This document shows positions 33,473-42,963 of a stretch of 64,000 bases of DNA, piece by piece (the stretch's first letter is position 1; each line of letters opens with the position of its first letter). Source of the stretch: Streptomyces hoynatensis (GTDB lineage: Bacteria; Actinomycetota; Actinomycetes; Streptomycetales; Streptomycetaceae). A program made the position numbers and the translations under genes. The notes beneath the pieces were generated by a model. That model saw only the letters and a list, made by a program, of their open reading frames with translations. It was not told the DNA's origin and did not search any database. The DNA lies in contig NZ_RBAL01000020.1 of assembly GCF_003626535.1 (NCBI RefSeq), positions 1 to 64,000 of the forward strand. The letters run 5' to 3'.

Positions 33473-35020
33473 CTACTGCTGTTCGCCCACGCGCTGGCCC
33501 AGGGTGATCGTGGTGGTGTGCTCCTGGCCGTCGCGGAGGTAGGTGACGTCGACCGTGTCGCCGGGCTCGTAGGTCCAGATCTGGCTGATCAGGGTGGGGC
33601 CGCTGTCGATCAGGCGGTCGCCGAACTTGGTGATGACGTCGCCCGGTTCGAGGCCCGCCTCGTCCGCGGGGCCGCCGGGGGTGATCGCCTCGCCGCCGCC
33701 GGTGGCCGCGTCGACGATCTGGGCGCCCTGGGTCTGGCCGTCGCCCTGGCCGACCGTGGCACCGATGATCGGGTACACGGCCTCGCCGCTGTCGATCAGG
33801 TCGCCGGCGACGCGCTTGGCCTGGTTGATCGGGATGGCGAAGCCGAGGCCGATGCTGCCCGCCTCGCCGTCGAGGCCGCTGGAGGTCGACCTGATGGCGG
33901 AGTTGACGCCGATGACCTCGCCGTCGGCGTTGAGCAGGGGCCCGCCGGAGTTGCCCGGGTTGATCGAGGCGTCGGTCTGCAGGGCGTTCATGTAGGAGGC
34001 GCTGCCGCCCTCCGGGTCGCTGGAGGCGACCGGGCGGTCCTTGGCGCTGATGATGCCCGTGGTGACCGTGCCGGAGAGGCCGAACGGCGCGCCGATCGCG
34101 ACGGTGGCGTCGCCGACGGCGACCTGGTCGGAGTCGCCGATGGGCAGCGGGGTCAGCTCCCGGCCGCCGAGGTCGGTGAGGCGGATGACGGCCACGTCGT
34201 AGCCCTCCGCACGCCCGACCACCTCGGCGTCGTAGCTCTGGCCGTCGGAGAAGGTGACGGTGAGCTGGGCGCCCTGGTCGGCGCTCGCGACGACGTGGTT
34301 GTTCGTGAGGATGTGGCCCTGCTCGTCGAAGACGAAGCCGGTGCCCGTGGTGCCTCCCTGGGCGCCGGTGGCGTCGATGGTGACCACGCTGGGCAGCGCC
34401 GCCTGCGCTATCCCGGCCACGGAGTCCGGGGGCCTGGCGGGGGTGTCGTCGTGCTGGGAGCTGCTCGTCTGCGTGGTGCCGTCGCTGTCGTCGTCGGCGA
34501 CCAGGTAGCCCACGCCGCCGCCGACGCCGCCCGCGATGAGCGTGGCGACGATGACGCCGATCAGCAGGCCGCGGCGCCGCTTCGGCGGGGGAGGCGGGGG
34601 GAACGCCCCCCAGGTCGCGTCCGGGGGCGGCGGGGACTGGTGCTCCGCGCCCGGGGGCGGGGGCGGGCCGAAGGGCGGGGGTGCGACGGGGCCGGCCGGC
34701 CCGCCCGGCGCCGTGGGGTCGTGGGGCCTGGCCGGGTGCGGTCCGTAGGGCGCGCCGACCGCGGAGAGCGCGGTCGTCGGCACGTCTCCGTGGGCGCCCG
34801 CCGGAGCGGCCGGGGGCCGCTGCGGGGTGAACGCCTGGGTGGCGTGGGGCGGCGGGGCCGGATGCCCGGAGGCCGAAGGCGCTGCGGGCCGCGGGGCCGT
34901 GGGCCGCGCGGCGGGTGGGGACGTGGGCGGCGCCGCGGGGGCGGGCGGCCTCCCCTCGGCGTCCCGCGCACCGGCCGTCGGCTCGTCCGGCTGGGCGGCC
35001 GGCTCGTTCTCGGTGCTCAC
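33473..35020 (-). CDS. HtrA-like membrane-anchored serine protease with PDZ domain
   Basis: 515 aa. A long Pro-rich cytoplasmic N-terminus (about 1-145) precedes one transmembrane helix (RGLLIGVIVATLIAGGVGGG, about 149-172), an extracytoplasmic trypsin-like domain and a C-terminal PDZ domain (about 410-505; GGPADEAGLEPGDVITKFGD). Catalytic residues are visible: His in LTNNHVV (about 242), Asp in YDVAVIRL (about 273) and Ser in NPGNSGGPLL (about 357). Such DegP/HtrA proteases degrade misfolded envelope proteins. It lies 32 bases beyond tRNA-Ser, and the start is GTG 35020. Confidence 0.9.
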   Translation of the reverse strand: MSTENEPAAQPDEPTAGARDAEGRPPAPAAPPTSPPAARPTAPRPAAPSASGHPAPPPHATQAFTPQRPPAAPAGAHGDVPTTALSAVGAPYGPHPARPHDPTAPGGPAGPVAPPPFGPPPPPGAEHQSPPPPDATWGAFPPPPPPKRRRGLLIGVIVATLIAGGVGGGVGYLVADDDSDGTTQTSSSQHDDTPARPPDSVAGIAQAALPSVVTIDATGAQGGTTGTGFVFDEQGHILTNNHVVASADQGAQLTVTFSDGQSYDAEVVGRAEGYDVAVIRLTDLGGRELTPLPIGDSDQVAVGDATVAIGAPFGLSGTVTTGIISAKDRPVASSDPEGGSASYMNALQTDASINPGNSGGPLLNADGEVIGVNSAIRSTSSGLDGEAGSIGLGFAIPINQAKRVAGDLIDSGEAVYPIIGATVGQGDGQTQGAQIVDAATGGGEAITPGGPADEAGLEPGDVITKFGDRLIDSGPTLISQIWTYEPGDTVDVTYLRDGQEHTTTITLGQRVGEQQ

Positions 35021-35162
35021 TGCTTACTCCTCAGGTGCACGACAGGGTGTGCAGGCAGTCTTCCCCATGGTCTGTCAGACGGGCATAAACCCGCCGCCGG
35101 TCTCGCCCGTCCCTCACCCCCGGGCAGCATGCCCCGGCATCGCGCCGTGGCACCATGACACG

Positions 35163-35948
35163 GTGAGCGAGGTGAGCCGCCGCATCGAGGTCGTCGCCCA
35201 CCGGGGCTCCTCGGAGGACGCCCCGGAGCACAGCCTGGCCGCCTACCGCAAGGCCATCGCGGACGGGGCGGACGCGCTGGAGTGCGACGTGCGGCTGACG
35301 GCCGACGGGCACCTGGTCTGCGTCCACGACCGGCGGGTCAACCGTACCTCCAACGGCCGCGGAGCGGTCTCCGCGCTGGAGCTCGCGCAGCTGGCCGAGC
35401 TGGACTTCGGGTCCTGGAAGGGGCCGGTCGGCGCGGAGGTGCCGGACGCGGCGGACCCGGAGCGTTCCACGGTGCTGACGCTGGAGCGGCTGCTCGGCCT
35501 GGTGGCCGAGGCGGACCGGCCGGTGGGCCTGGCGATCGAGACGAAGCACCCGACGCGCTGGGCGGGGCAGGTGGAGGAGCGGCTGCTGGCGCTGCTGGCG
35601 CGGCACCCCGTGCCGGGGCCGGTGCGGGTGATGAGTTTCTCGGCGCGCTCGCTGAGCCGGGTCAGGCGGGCGGCGCCGCAGCTGGAGACGGTGTATCTCA
35701 TGCAGTTCCTGCTGCCGAGGCACCGCGGCGGCCGGCTGCCCGCGGGCAACGCGGTCGCCGGGCCGAGCATCCGGATCATCCGCCGCGACCCGGACTATGT
35801 GGCGCGGGCCCACCGGGCCGGGCATCGGGTGCACGTGTGGACCGTGGACGATCCGGCGGACGTGGCGCTGTGCGCGAAACTCGGCGTGGACGCGGTGATC
35901 ACCAACCGGCCGGGCACGGTCCGTGACCAGCTCGCAGGACTGGGCTGA
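35163..35948 (+). CDS. Glycerophosphodiester phosphodiesterase
   Basis: 261 aa from GTG 35163. The GDPD TIM barrel starts VVAHRGSSEDAPEHSLAAYR with catalytic His and Arg, then GADALECDVRLTADGHLVCV (Glu/Asp metal ligands) and HDRRVNRTSNGRG with the second catalytic His. GLAIETKHP and VHVWTVDDPADV ... VDAVITNRPG complete the barrel. It hydrolyses glycerophosphodiesters to glycerol-3-phosphate and an alcohol. No signal peptide is seen, so it acts in the cytoplasm. It is divergent from HtrA. Confidence 0.92.
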   Translation: MSEVSRRIEVVAHRGSSEDAPEHSLAAYRKAIADGADALECDVRLTADGHLVCVHDRRVNRTSNGRGAVSALELAQLAELDFGSWKGPVGAEVPDAADPERSTVLTLERLLGLVAEADRPVGLAIETKHPTRWAGQVEERLLALLARHPVPGPVRVMSFSARSLSRVRRAAPQLETVYLMQFLLPRHRGGRLPAGNAVAGPSIRIIRRDPDYVARAHRAGHRVHVWTVDDPADVALCAKLGVDAVITNRPGTVRDQLAGLG

Positions 35949-36100
35949 CCACGCGAAACGGTTGATCCACCCGGCGTGCCCCGGCGCATTCGCTTCGTAT
36001 CCGATCATTACGAGTGCGTCAACAGATGTCGTGGGGCCGGTTTCCGTTCTGTTCCCCGAGGGCACCAATCCCATGGCGTGGGGCAAAGGAGGTCTCGGGG

Positions 36101-36532
36101 GTGGCGTTGGTGGTCACACAGCAGGTACCGACGTCGTCGACCATGTCGGTGCCCCACGGCGCATCGGGCGTGGCGACGGCTCGGCGGCGATTGCGTTCCG
36201 AATTGCGGGAAGGTGGCGCTCCTGAATCCGTAATTGAGGACGCGGTGTTGATCCTTTCGGAACTGCTCAGCAATTCCTATCGGCACGCGCGTCCTTTGGA
36301 CGGGAGCCAGCAGGTGCGGGCGGCCTGGCGACAGGACGTCGACGGCGCGGTGACGATTTCGGTAACGGACGGTGGCGGCCCGACGCGGCCGCGGCCCGCC
36401 TCCCCCTCGCTCACGGCGCGGGGCGGGCGTGGCCTCACGATCATCACCTCTCTCTCGCGGGCCTGGGGCGTGCGGGAGACGGACGGCACGGGCGCCGTCA
36501 CCGTGTGGGCGGAGCTGGCCCCGGCCGCCTAG
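36101..36532 (+). CDS. RsbW-like ATP-binding regulatory protein (HATPase_c_2)
   Basis: 143 aa from GTG 36101, with AAAGGAGG (36085-36092) upstream. The Bergerat-fold motifs are ILSELLSNSYRHARPL (N box), VTDGGGPTRP (G1 box) and GRGLTIITSLSRAWGV (G2 box). It is the short single-domain type found in dozens of copies in Streptomyces, related to anti-sigma kinases such as RsbW/SpoIIAB. Its partner is unknown; candidates in the window are SigF, SigN and the SpoIIE-like phosphatase. Confidence 0.85.
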   Translation: MALVVTQQVPTSSTMSVPHGASGVATARRRLRSELREGGAPESVIEDAVLILSELLSNSYRHARPLDGSQQVRAAWRQDVDGAVTISVTDGGGPTRPRPASPSLTARGGRGLTIITSLSRAWGVRETDGTGAVTVWAELAPAA

Positions 36533-36658
36533 CCGGGGACCGCGGCCGCCCGCGCGGCACCGAGTGCCGCGGCGAGGTGACCGAAAACGGGCACGGCGCT
36601 AGGCTCGCGGGCGTTACGTCCTTGCCCGCCCGTTACCCGTCCGCAGGAGCCTTCCGTC

Positions 36659-37618
36659 ATGGCCAAGAAGCGCCGCGCCCCCCTCAAGCCGCAGCCCGTC
36701 GACGGGGAAGTCCCGGTGGTGGGCGCGCGCGAGCCCTGCCCCTGCGGTTCCGGCCGCCGCTACAAGGCCTGTCACGGGCGGGCCGCGGCGCAGGCCGCGA
36801 CCGAGCTGGTCAGGCGCCCCTTCGAGGGGCTGACCGGCGAGTGCGACTGGGTGGCGCTGCGCGAGCTGGTGCCCGCCGCCACCGTCCCGCTCTCCCTGCG
36901 TGACGGGCTGCCGGAGGGCGTTCCCTCGCTGACGCTGGGCACCGTGCTGCCGATGGCCTGGCCGGCGCTGCGCCGCGACGACGGCGCGGTGCTGCTCGGC
37001 GTGCAGAACGACACGGCCACCGGCGACCTCAGCCGCGACCTGGCGGACGTGCTGACCAGGGCGCTGACCACCGAGCCCGGCAACCCGGTCGCGGCCGGCC
37101 GCACCGCCCCGGACGGGCCCAGGCTGCAGGACCTGATCGACCCCGAGGCCCCGTTCGTGCCCGAGGTGCACGACGGGTTCGAGTTCTGGCTCGACGACGC
37201 GGCGCAGGCGACGCCCGAGGTGACGGCCTCGCTGGAGCGCGCCAACGCGGCGGCGACGCCGACGGCGCGGCTGGCCGGGGTGACGGCGGCCTACTGGTGC
37301 GAGACGCCGGAGAAGAACCACCTGCGCTGGGTCATGCCGCACGGGGAGGAGGAGCTGCTCGACGCGCTGGCCAGGCTGCACGCCGCCGGCGCCTCGGGGC
37401 TCGGCGAGGGCACCCGTCTCGTGGGCTCCTTCCGGGCGCACGGGCTGACCGTGCCGGTGTGGGACCTGCCGCGGGCCATGGGCGCCGAGGAGTGCGAGAA
37501 GCCGGCCTCCGCGTTCGAGGAGCGGCTGGCCGAGGCGCTGACCGCGAAGACGCCGCTGACCGGGGACGAGCTGCGGGCCCGCAGCGGGCTCACCAACCGT
37601 CAGATCACGCTCAGCTGA
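36659..37618 (+). CDS. SEC-C motif protein (DUF5926-like)
   Basis: 319 aa from ATG 36659. A basic N-terminus (MAKKRRAPLKPQPVDGEVPV) leads into a SEC-C zinc motif PCPCGSGRRYKACHG (C-x-C-x8-C-H, residues 27-40), like the SecA C-terminus. The remaining 270 residues match no enzyme I know, with conserved-looking DLIDPEAPFVPEVHDGFEFW and KNHLRWVMPHGEEELLDALA. A single such protein is found at this locus in other actinomycetes, from memory. It may bind ribosomes or SecB-type partners via the zinc motif, which is inference. Confidence 0.8.
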   Translation: MAKKRRAPLKPQPVDGEVPVVGAREPCPCGSGRRYKACHGRAAAQAATELVRRPFEGLTGECDWVALRELVPAATVPLSLRDGLPEGVPSLTLGTVLPMAWPALRRDDGAVLLGVQNDTATGDLSRDLADVLTRALTTEPGNPVAAGRTAPDGPRLQDLIDPEAPFVPEVHDGFEFWLDDAAQATPEVTASLERANAAATPTARLAGVTAAYWCETPEKNHLRWVMPHGEEELLDALARLHAAGASGLGEGTRLVGSFRAHGLTVPVWDLPRAMGAEECEKPASAFEERLAEALTAKTPLTGDELRARSGLTNRQITLS

Positions 37619-37772
37619 AGGGAACTGACGGGCCCGAACCCGTGACCGGGCGCCGCGGCGCGCCGTGCGGCCGTGATTCCAGTCACAAAGGGGCCGGTCT
37701 GCCCCCGGTTCGGCCCATGGGCGGCCTTGCGGGATTTGCGAATCCCCGCTGAGTTGTTACCTTCTGAGTGGG

Positions 37773-37810
37773 CCCGGTCGCTGGTGCATCCCCCGTCGCC
37801 AGCGACCGGG
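37773..37810. terminator. Hairpin between convergent genes
   Basis: CCCGGTCGCTGG (37773-37784) pairs exactly with CCAGCGACCGGG (37799-37810) around a 14-base loop. It lies between the SEC-C gene and the convergent primase-like gene. Confidence 0.65.
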
Positions 37811-37900
37811 TCCTCTCGCGTCGTGCGCCCCCCCGCGCCCTGCCACATGCCGGGGCCCTGTGCCGCGGGAATATGCCAGGGCAGCCGCGGGCAGTGGCGC

Positions 37901-38593
37901 CTAGTACGCCAGCCGGCTGCCGGGGTCGGGAACGCTGCGGCCCGCCTCGATCAGGGCGTCGAGCAGCAGCTCCGTCCTCGGCAGGGCCACCCCCTCCCCC
38001 CGCGGCTCGGGCTCGCGCACCCACCCGACCTCGCCGGCCCCCGTCCGGGAGGGCGGCAGCGGGATGTATCCGCCGAGGCCGTGGAAGCGCAGCGAACTCG
38101 GCACGAGGTCGCGCGCGGCCAGCAGCTCGCCGAGTTCGGGCAGCTCATAGGGCTCCACGAGCAGCAGCCAGCGCGTCGGGGCGGCCACCACGGGACCGGT
38201 GGGCAGGCCCTGCCGGTCGAGCCAGGCCAGCGCCCGTGCGCCGGCGAGCGCGGGCAGGCTCAGCGCGCAGGGCGCGCGGCCGCCGGTGGCCAGAATGATG
38301 GGCGCGCGCGGGCGCATCGTCCACCACCAGCTCACCATGCGCGGGTCCCAGGTCGCGGCGAGCAGCTCGGGGTCGGCCGGGTGCGCGCCCGGCGTCACGC
38401 AGTCCGCCCGCGGGCAACCGCACTCCCCTTCCGGCCCGGCCTCGACGCCGGGAACCACCGGCCAGCGCAAGCGCCACGCGTAGCGCAGGGCGGCGCGGCG
38501 CAACGCCCCACTCCGGCCTCGTTCGTCTTCGCCTCTGGTGCCGTTGCCACCGTTCGTGCCGTTCGTGCGTCGCTCTCCGAGGATCTCGCGCAT
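37901..38593 (-). CDS. Degenerate bifunctional primase/polymerase-like (prim-pol) protein
   Basis: 230 aa from ATG 38593. RYAWRLRWPVVPG and the Cys-rich signature CGCPRADCVTPGAHP match the start of prim-pol domains, as do LLAATWDPRMVSWWW and PIILATGG. The strand that normally carries the catalytic D-x-D reads RAPCALSLPALAGARALAWL, with no acidic pair. No helicase or primase C-terminal domain follows. It is probably a non-catalytic stand-alone derivative, as seen in other Streptomyces, with an unknown role. Confidence 0.7.
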   Translation of the reverse strand: MREILGERRTNGTNGGNGTRGEDERGRSGALRRAALRYAWRLRWPVVPGVEAGPEGECGCPRADCVTPGAHPADPELLAATWDPRMVSWWWTMRPRAPIILATGGRAPCALSLPALAGARALAWLDRQGLPTGPVVAAPTRWLLLVEPYELPELGELLAARDLVPSSLRFHGLGGYIPLPPSRTGAGEVGWVREPEPRGEGVALPRTELLLDALIEAGRSVPDPGSRLAY

Positions 38594-38967
38594 CAGCGCT
38601 CGTCCCTTCCTTCGCGGGTCACTTACACCACGTGGAACTCAGATCACCGTATGTAGCGGGTCACGCCAGTGCGGGCAGGCGGGCGTCGGAGGGGCTGACC
38701 GCCTTGTTCGGTAGGACGCCAGAACTCGACGATCCGTTCCGATATGTACCCAGCCCGCCCGGCTCGATCCGCTGCCGGGCCTCCCCAGTCGACCGCGCAC
38801 CCTCCGGGGCGGAGTCCTTTTCAAGCCATTCCTGCCAAAGTTCCGCCAAACTCGTTCCGGCCCGGCCTGTCGGCGCCGGAACCCGCCCGCTACCTGGGCA
38901 TCATCCACCACGGCAGGACACTACTCGACCGCATCAGGTCCGCGCGCCCCGACGAAAGCCCTCGCAC
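38594..38967. other. Intergenic region between divergent genes
   Basis: 374 bases between the leftward primase-like gene and the rightward phosphatase gene. Short ORFs here have no ribosome binding sites. No hairpin or repeat stands out. Confidence 0.5.
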
Positions 38968-41028
38968 ATGAGTACCACTCCCCCGCCGAAAGTGGCCGGA
39001 ATCCACTCGCCACTCGCCTCCCCTCCTTCGACGGCCCCGGCGTCCCCCGCGTCTCCGGCCTCCCCAACGGCCCAGGCAGCGGCGGCGGATGCCTCCGCGG
39101 CCGGCCCCGCGCGGTCCGGCGCGGCGGGCACTCCGGCCCCCGCCGGACCCGGCGGGCCGCGTCCCGCGGCCGACCCCGCGCTGCCCGGGCGCACGCAGGA
39201 CCGCCTGGCCTCCCGGATCTCCGACCTCACCACCCTGCACGGGCTCACCGAACGCCTGGGCCGCGCCCGCACCCTCGGCGAGGCCCTCCACGAGACGCTG
39301 CGGGCCGGGGCCGGGCTCCTCGGGGCCCGCCGGGGCCTGTTCTCGCTGTGCCCCGCCGACGGCCTCGGCCCCGAGCGGCTCGCCGGCCTCGGCCTCGGCC
39401 GGGCCGACCTCGGCCACATCGAGACCGTGCCGCGCGGCTTCGGCGTGACGGCCCCGGGCCAGGCCGACGGCGAGGGGGAGGGGGAGGCCGGGGCCGGCGG
39501 GAGGAGCGGCGTCCGCGACGCCGCAGACCGGGGTGGCCGGGACGGCGAGGACGGCAGGGACGGCGGCGGGGACGGCAGGGCGGACGCCACGGAGGCGGGA
39601 GGCGTGGGGGCGCCGGCGGAGGCCGGGGAGAGCGGGACGGCCGACCCGGTCGGCGCGTTCGGCGAGGTGGTGCATCGGGACATCGCCAGGGAGGAGCGCC
39701 TCCACCCGCGGCACCGCGAGGTGGCCGCCCGGCTCGGCTGCGCGGCCAGCTACGCCGTGCCGCTGACCGCGGGGGCACCGGGCAGGCTCGGCGAGGCCGT
39801 CTGGCTCTACGACGAGCCCGGGCAGCCGGACGCCCGCCAGCGCGGCCTGCTCGCCCTCTACCTCAGGCAGGCCGCCCAGCACATCGCCAACCGACTGGAA
39901 CTCTCCCGCGCCCACTCGGCGCTCGCCGCGGTGCGCGAGGGGCTGCTGCCGACCAGGCTGCCCCGGCTGCCCGGCATGGATCTCGCCGTCAGGCACCACG
40001 GCGGGCCGGGCGGGGGCGGCGACTTCTACGACGCGCTGGCGCTGCCCGACAGCGCGCTCGGCCTCGCGATCGGCGGCACGACCGGGACGGGGCCCGCCGC
40101 GCTCGCCGCCATGGGCAGGCTGCGCGCGGGCCTGCGCGCGTACGCGGTGATGGAGGGCGAGGACCCCGTGGCGGTGCTCTCCGACCTGGAACTCCTGCTG
40201 CGGATGACGGAGCCGGGCCGCCCGGCGACGGCGCTCTTCGCCTACCTGGAGCCCGCCACCCGCCGCGTCCTGCTCGCCTCGGCCGGGCACCCGCCGCCCC
40301 TGGTGATCGGGGCCTCGCGGACCGACTTCGCCGAGACCGGCCTCTCGGCGCCGCTGAACATGCTGTCCTGCTGGGAGGCGCCGAGCGTGCAGCTCGACTG
40401 CGAGGAGGGAGAAACGGTCCTGCTCTACAGCGACGGGCTGCTGCACCGCACCGGAGAACCACTCGACCGGGCATTCGCCAGGCTGCACGCCACCGCCCTG
40501 GCCGCGAGCCCGGCCGCCAGGGCCGACCCGGAACTCATGCTCGACCACATCCTCCGCAGCCTCCCGCCGCGCGCGGGGGAGCGGGCGGGGGAGCGCGCCG
40601 GGGAGGCCGCCGGGCGCGCGGGGGAGCGGCCACGGGACGCGGGGAACGGGCCCGGCGCAGCGGGACCCGACCGGCCAGGGCGCGAAGGACCGGAGCCGGA
40701 CGGCGGGCGGGGCACGCCGGACGGGCGGGGCGGCCGGGACGCGCGCGCCGGAGCACAGGGCGCGTACGGCGGCGGGAACGTCCGCGGTGGCGCCGGGGGC
40801 GACCTCGGGAACGGCACCGGGGCCGGCGGGTGGAGCGGCGCCGGCGGGGGCGGCGCGCGGAGCGCGTACGGGCCGGGCGTGGCCGGGGAGGGCCGGGGAG
40901 GCAGGGAGCGCGGGGAAGGCGCGGAACGTGGGGAAGGCGGGGAACGTGGGGAAGACGGGGTGGGCCGGGTGGGCCGGGTGGGCGGGGAGGACGAGGAGGT
41001 CGTGCTGCTCGCGGCCAGGTTCCACTGA
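38968..41028 (+). CDS. GAF-SpoIIE (PP2C-type) phosphatase-like protein with altered metal site
   Basis: 686 aa from ATG 38968. An Ala/Pro/Ser-rich N-terminus (1-70) is followed by a GAF domain (about 80-315), split by an acidic Gly-rich insert (about 160-228). The SpoIIE-type PP2C domain (about 320-525) has GGGGDFYDAL (near 349) and LYSDGLLHRTGEPLD (near 485). The motif normally G-D-V-x-G-K-G reads IGGTTGTG (near 367), so a metal-binding Asp is missing. A 150-residue Gly/Arg/Glu repeat tail ends EDEEVVLLAARFH, the last bit resembling the normal domain end. It would dephosphorylate an anti-anti-sigma factor if active. Confidence 0.8.
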   Translation: MSTTPPPKVAGIHSPLASPPSTAPASPASPASPTAQAAAADASAAGPARSGAAGTPAPAGPGGPRPAADPALPGRTQDRLASRISDLTTLHGLTERLGRARTLGEALHETLRAGAGLLGARRGLFSLCPADGLGPERLAGLGLGRADLGHIETVPRGFGVTAPGQADGEGEGEAGAGGRSGVRDAADRGGRDGEDGRDGGGDGRADATEAGGVGAPAEAGESGTADPVGAFGEVVHRDIAREERLHPRHREVAARLGCAASYAVPLTAGAPGRLGEAVWLYDEPGQPDARQRGLLALYLRQAAQHIANRLELSRAHSALAAVREGLLPTRLPRLPGMDLAVRHHGGPGGGGDFYDALALPDSALGLAIGGTTGTGPAALAAMGRLRAGLRAYAVMEGEDPVAVLSDLELLLRMTEPGRPATALFAYLEPATRRVLLASAGHPPPLVIGASRTDFAETGLSAPLNMLSCWEAPSVQLDCEEGETVLLYSDGLLHRTGEPLDRAFARLHATALAASPAARADPELMLDHILRSLPPRAGERAGERAGEAAGRAGERPRDAGNGPGAAGPDRPGREGPEPDGGRGTPDGRGGRDARAGAQGAYGGGNVRGGAGGDLGNGTGAGGWSGAGGGGARSAYGPGVAGEGRGGRERGEGAERGEGGERGEDGVGRVGRVGGEDEEVVLLAARFH

Positions 41029-41205
41029 GCCGGGCGGCCGCGCCTCCGGGAAACCCCTCCCGCCGGGGCGCGCGGGGCCGCCGGGAGCCGGCCGGCACCC
41101 TCGCGCGCCCGCCGCACACCCCCCACCGGGTCACCGGGCCTGTCCCGCCGTCATTCCTCGCACATACGATGGAAGGCGGTCAGCCAGCATGCGAGGAGGC
41201 GCAAC

Positions 41206-42744
41206 GTGGCCGAACGGCAGGCTCAGGACACCGCCCACACCACCCCTAAGGACGCCGACGGCGGCGAGGCCGCACCGGCCGCGGAGGCACCGGACGCCCA
41301 GGGCACCACCGAGGCGGCACCGGAGCGCCCCGTCGAGCAGCGGAAGAACGGGGTGACGCCCCAGGTCTCCGACGAGCTCGCGGAGAACATGAAGCACGGC
41401 TGGGCGGACACCGAGCGGCGCGACCTGACGCCCCTCCCCCAGGTGGAGCACACCGCCCGCCGCCGCGCGGCGCTCTCCGCGCGCTTCCCCGGGGAGCGCC
41501 TCGTCATCCCGGCCGGCCGCCTCAAGACCAGGTCGAACGACACCGACTACCCCTTCCGCGCCGGCGTCGAGTACGTGTACCTCACCGGCGACCAGACCGA
41601 GGACGGCGTGCTCGTCCTCGAACCCACCGGCGCCGAGGGCCACGAGGCCACGCTCTACCTGCTGCCCCGCTCCAACCGGGAGAACGGCGAGTTCTGGCTC
41701 AGCGGCCAGGGCGAGCTGTGGGTCGGCCGGCGCAACAGCCTCACCGAGGCCGCCCGGCTCTACGGCCTCGAGGTCAAGGACGTGCGGACCGTCGCCGACC
41801 TGCTGCGCGGGGCGAGCGGGCCGGTCCGGGTGGTCCGCGGCCACGACGCCACCATCGAGGCGGCCCTCACCGACAAGGTCACCGCGGAGCGCGACGAGGA
41901 GCTGCGCGTCTTCCTCTCCGAGATGCGGCTGGTCAAGGACGAGTTCGAGATCGAGCAGCTCAGCCGGGCCTGCGCCGCCACGGCGCGCGGCTTCGAGGAC
42001 GTCGTCCGGGTCCTGGACAAGGCGGTCGCCACCTCGGAGCGGTACATCGAGGGCACCTTCTTCCTGCGCGCCCGCGTCGAGGGCAACGACGTCGGCTACG
42101 GCTCCATCTGCGCCGCGGGCCCGCACGCCACCACCCTGCACTGGGTGCGCAACGACGGGCCGGTGCGGCCCGGCGAACTGCTGCTGCTCGACGCCGGGGT
42201 GGAGACCACCGAGCTCTACACGGCCGACGTCACCCGCACGCTGCCGATCGACGGCCGGTTCACCGCATTGCAGCGGCGCATCTACGACGCGGTCTTCGAG
42301 GCCCAGGAGGCCGGGATCGCGGCCGTCAAGCCGGGCGCCAAGTACCGCGACTTCCACCAGGCCGCGCAACGGGTGCTCGCCGAGCGGCTGGTGGAGTGGG
42401 GGCTGCTCGAAGGGCCCGTGGAGCGTGCCCTGGAGCTGGGCCTCCAGCGCCGCTGGACGCTGCACGGCACCGGCCACATGCTCGGGCTCGACGTGCACGA
42501 CTGCGCGGCGGCCAGGCGCGAGACGTACGTGGAGGGCACGCTGGAGCCGGGCATGTGCCTGACCGTCGAGCCGGGGCTGTACTTCCAGCCGGACGACCTG
42601 ACGGTTCCGGAGGAGTACCGCGGGATCGGCGTGCGGATCGAGGACGACATCCTGGTCACCGAGGACGGCAACCGGAACCTGTCCGCCGCCCTTCCGCGCC
42701 GGTCGGACGAGGTCGAGGCCTGGATGGCGGCGCTGCGGGGGTGA
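41206..42744 (+). CDS. pepP: Xaa-Pro aminopeptidase (aminopeptidase P)
   Basis: 512 aa from GTG 41206 (GAGGAGG upstream). The AMP_N domain (about 75-220; RLKTRSNDTDYPFRAGVEYV) is followed by the pita-bread M24B catalytic domain. The five dinuclear-metal ligands are visible: Asp in LLLLDAGVE (about 328), Asp in YTADVTRT (about 339), His in LHGTGHMLGLDVHD (about 425), Glu in LTVEPGLYF and Glu in VRIEDDILVT. It removes N-terminal residues preceding proline in the cytoplasm. A 60-residue Ala/Glu-rich N-terminal extension is characteristic of the actinomycete form. Confidence 0.92.
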   Translation: MAERQAQDTAHTTPKDADGGEAAPAAEAPDAQGTTEAAPERPVEQRKNGVTPQVSDELAENMKHGWADTERRDLTPLPQVEHTARRRAALSARFPGERLVIPAGRLKTRSNDTDYPFRAGVEYVYLTGDQTEDGVLVLEPTGAEGHEATLYLLPRSNRENGEFWLSGQGELWVGRRNSLTEAARLYGLEVKDVRTVADLLRGASGPVRVVRGHDATIEAALTDKVTAERDEELRVFLSEMRLVKDEFEIEQLSRACAATARGFEDVVRVLDKAVATSERYIEGTFFLRARVEGNDVGYGSICAAGPHATTLHWVRNDGPVRPGELLLLDAGVETTELYTADVTRTLPIDGRFTALQRRIYDAVFEAQEAGIAAVKPGAKYRDFHQAAQRVLAERLVEWGLLEGPVERALELGLQRRWTLHGTGHMLGLDVHDCAAARRETYVEGTLEPGMCLTVEPGLYFQPDDLTVPEEYRGIGVRIEDDILVTEDGNRNLSAALPRRSDEVEAWMAALRG

Positions 42745-42963
42745 CCGGCCGGGCACGCCGCTGACGGCAGGTGTCAAGTGGGTGATTTCGGGTACAGCCT
42801 GGGGAACACGGGCGTGCTGATGCGCGTTGGACGAGTCGACATCTCTGGAAGGGGAGCTCGTGTCCGCCCAATCGACGGACCCACCCGGGCATAGTCCCGG
42901 ACCACCTCGCCACTATCCGGGCCACTTCGTGGCCGCGAGCGGCACACGGCGGGGTGGTGTTGG

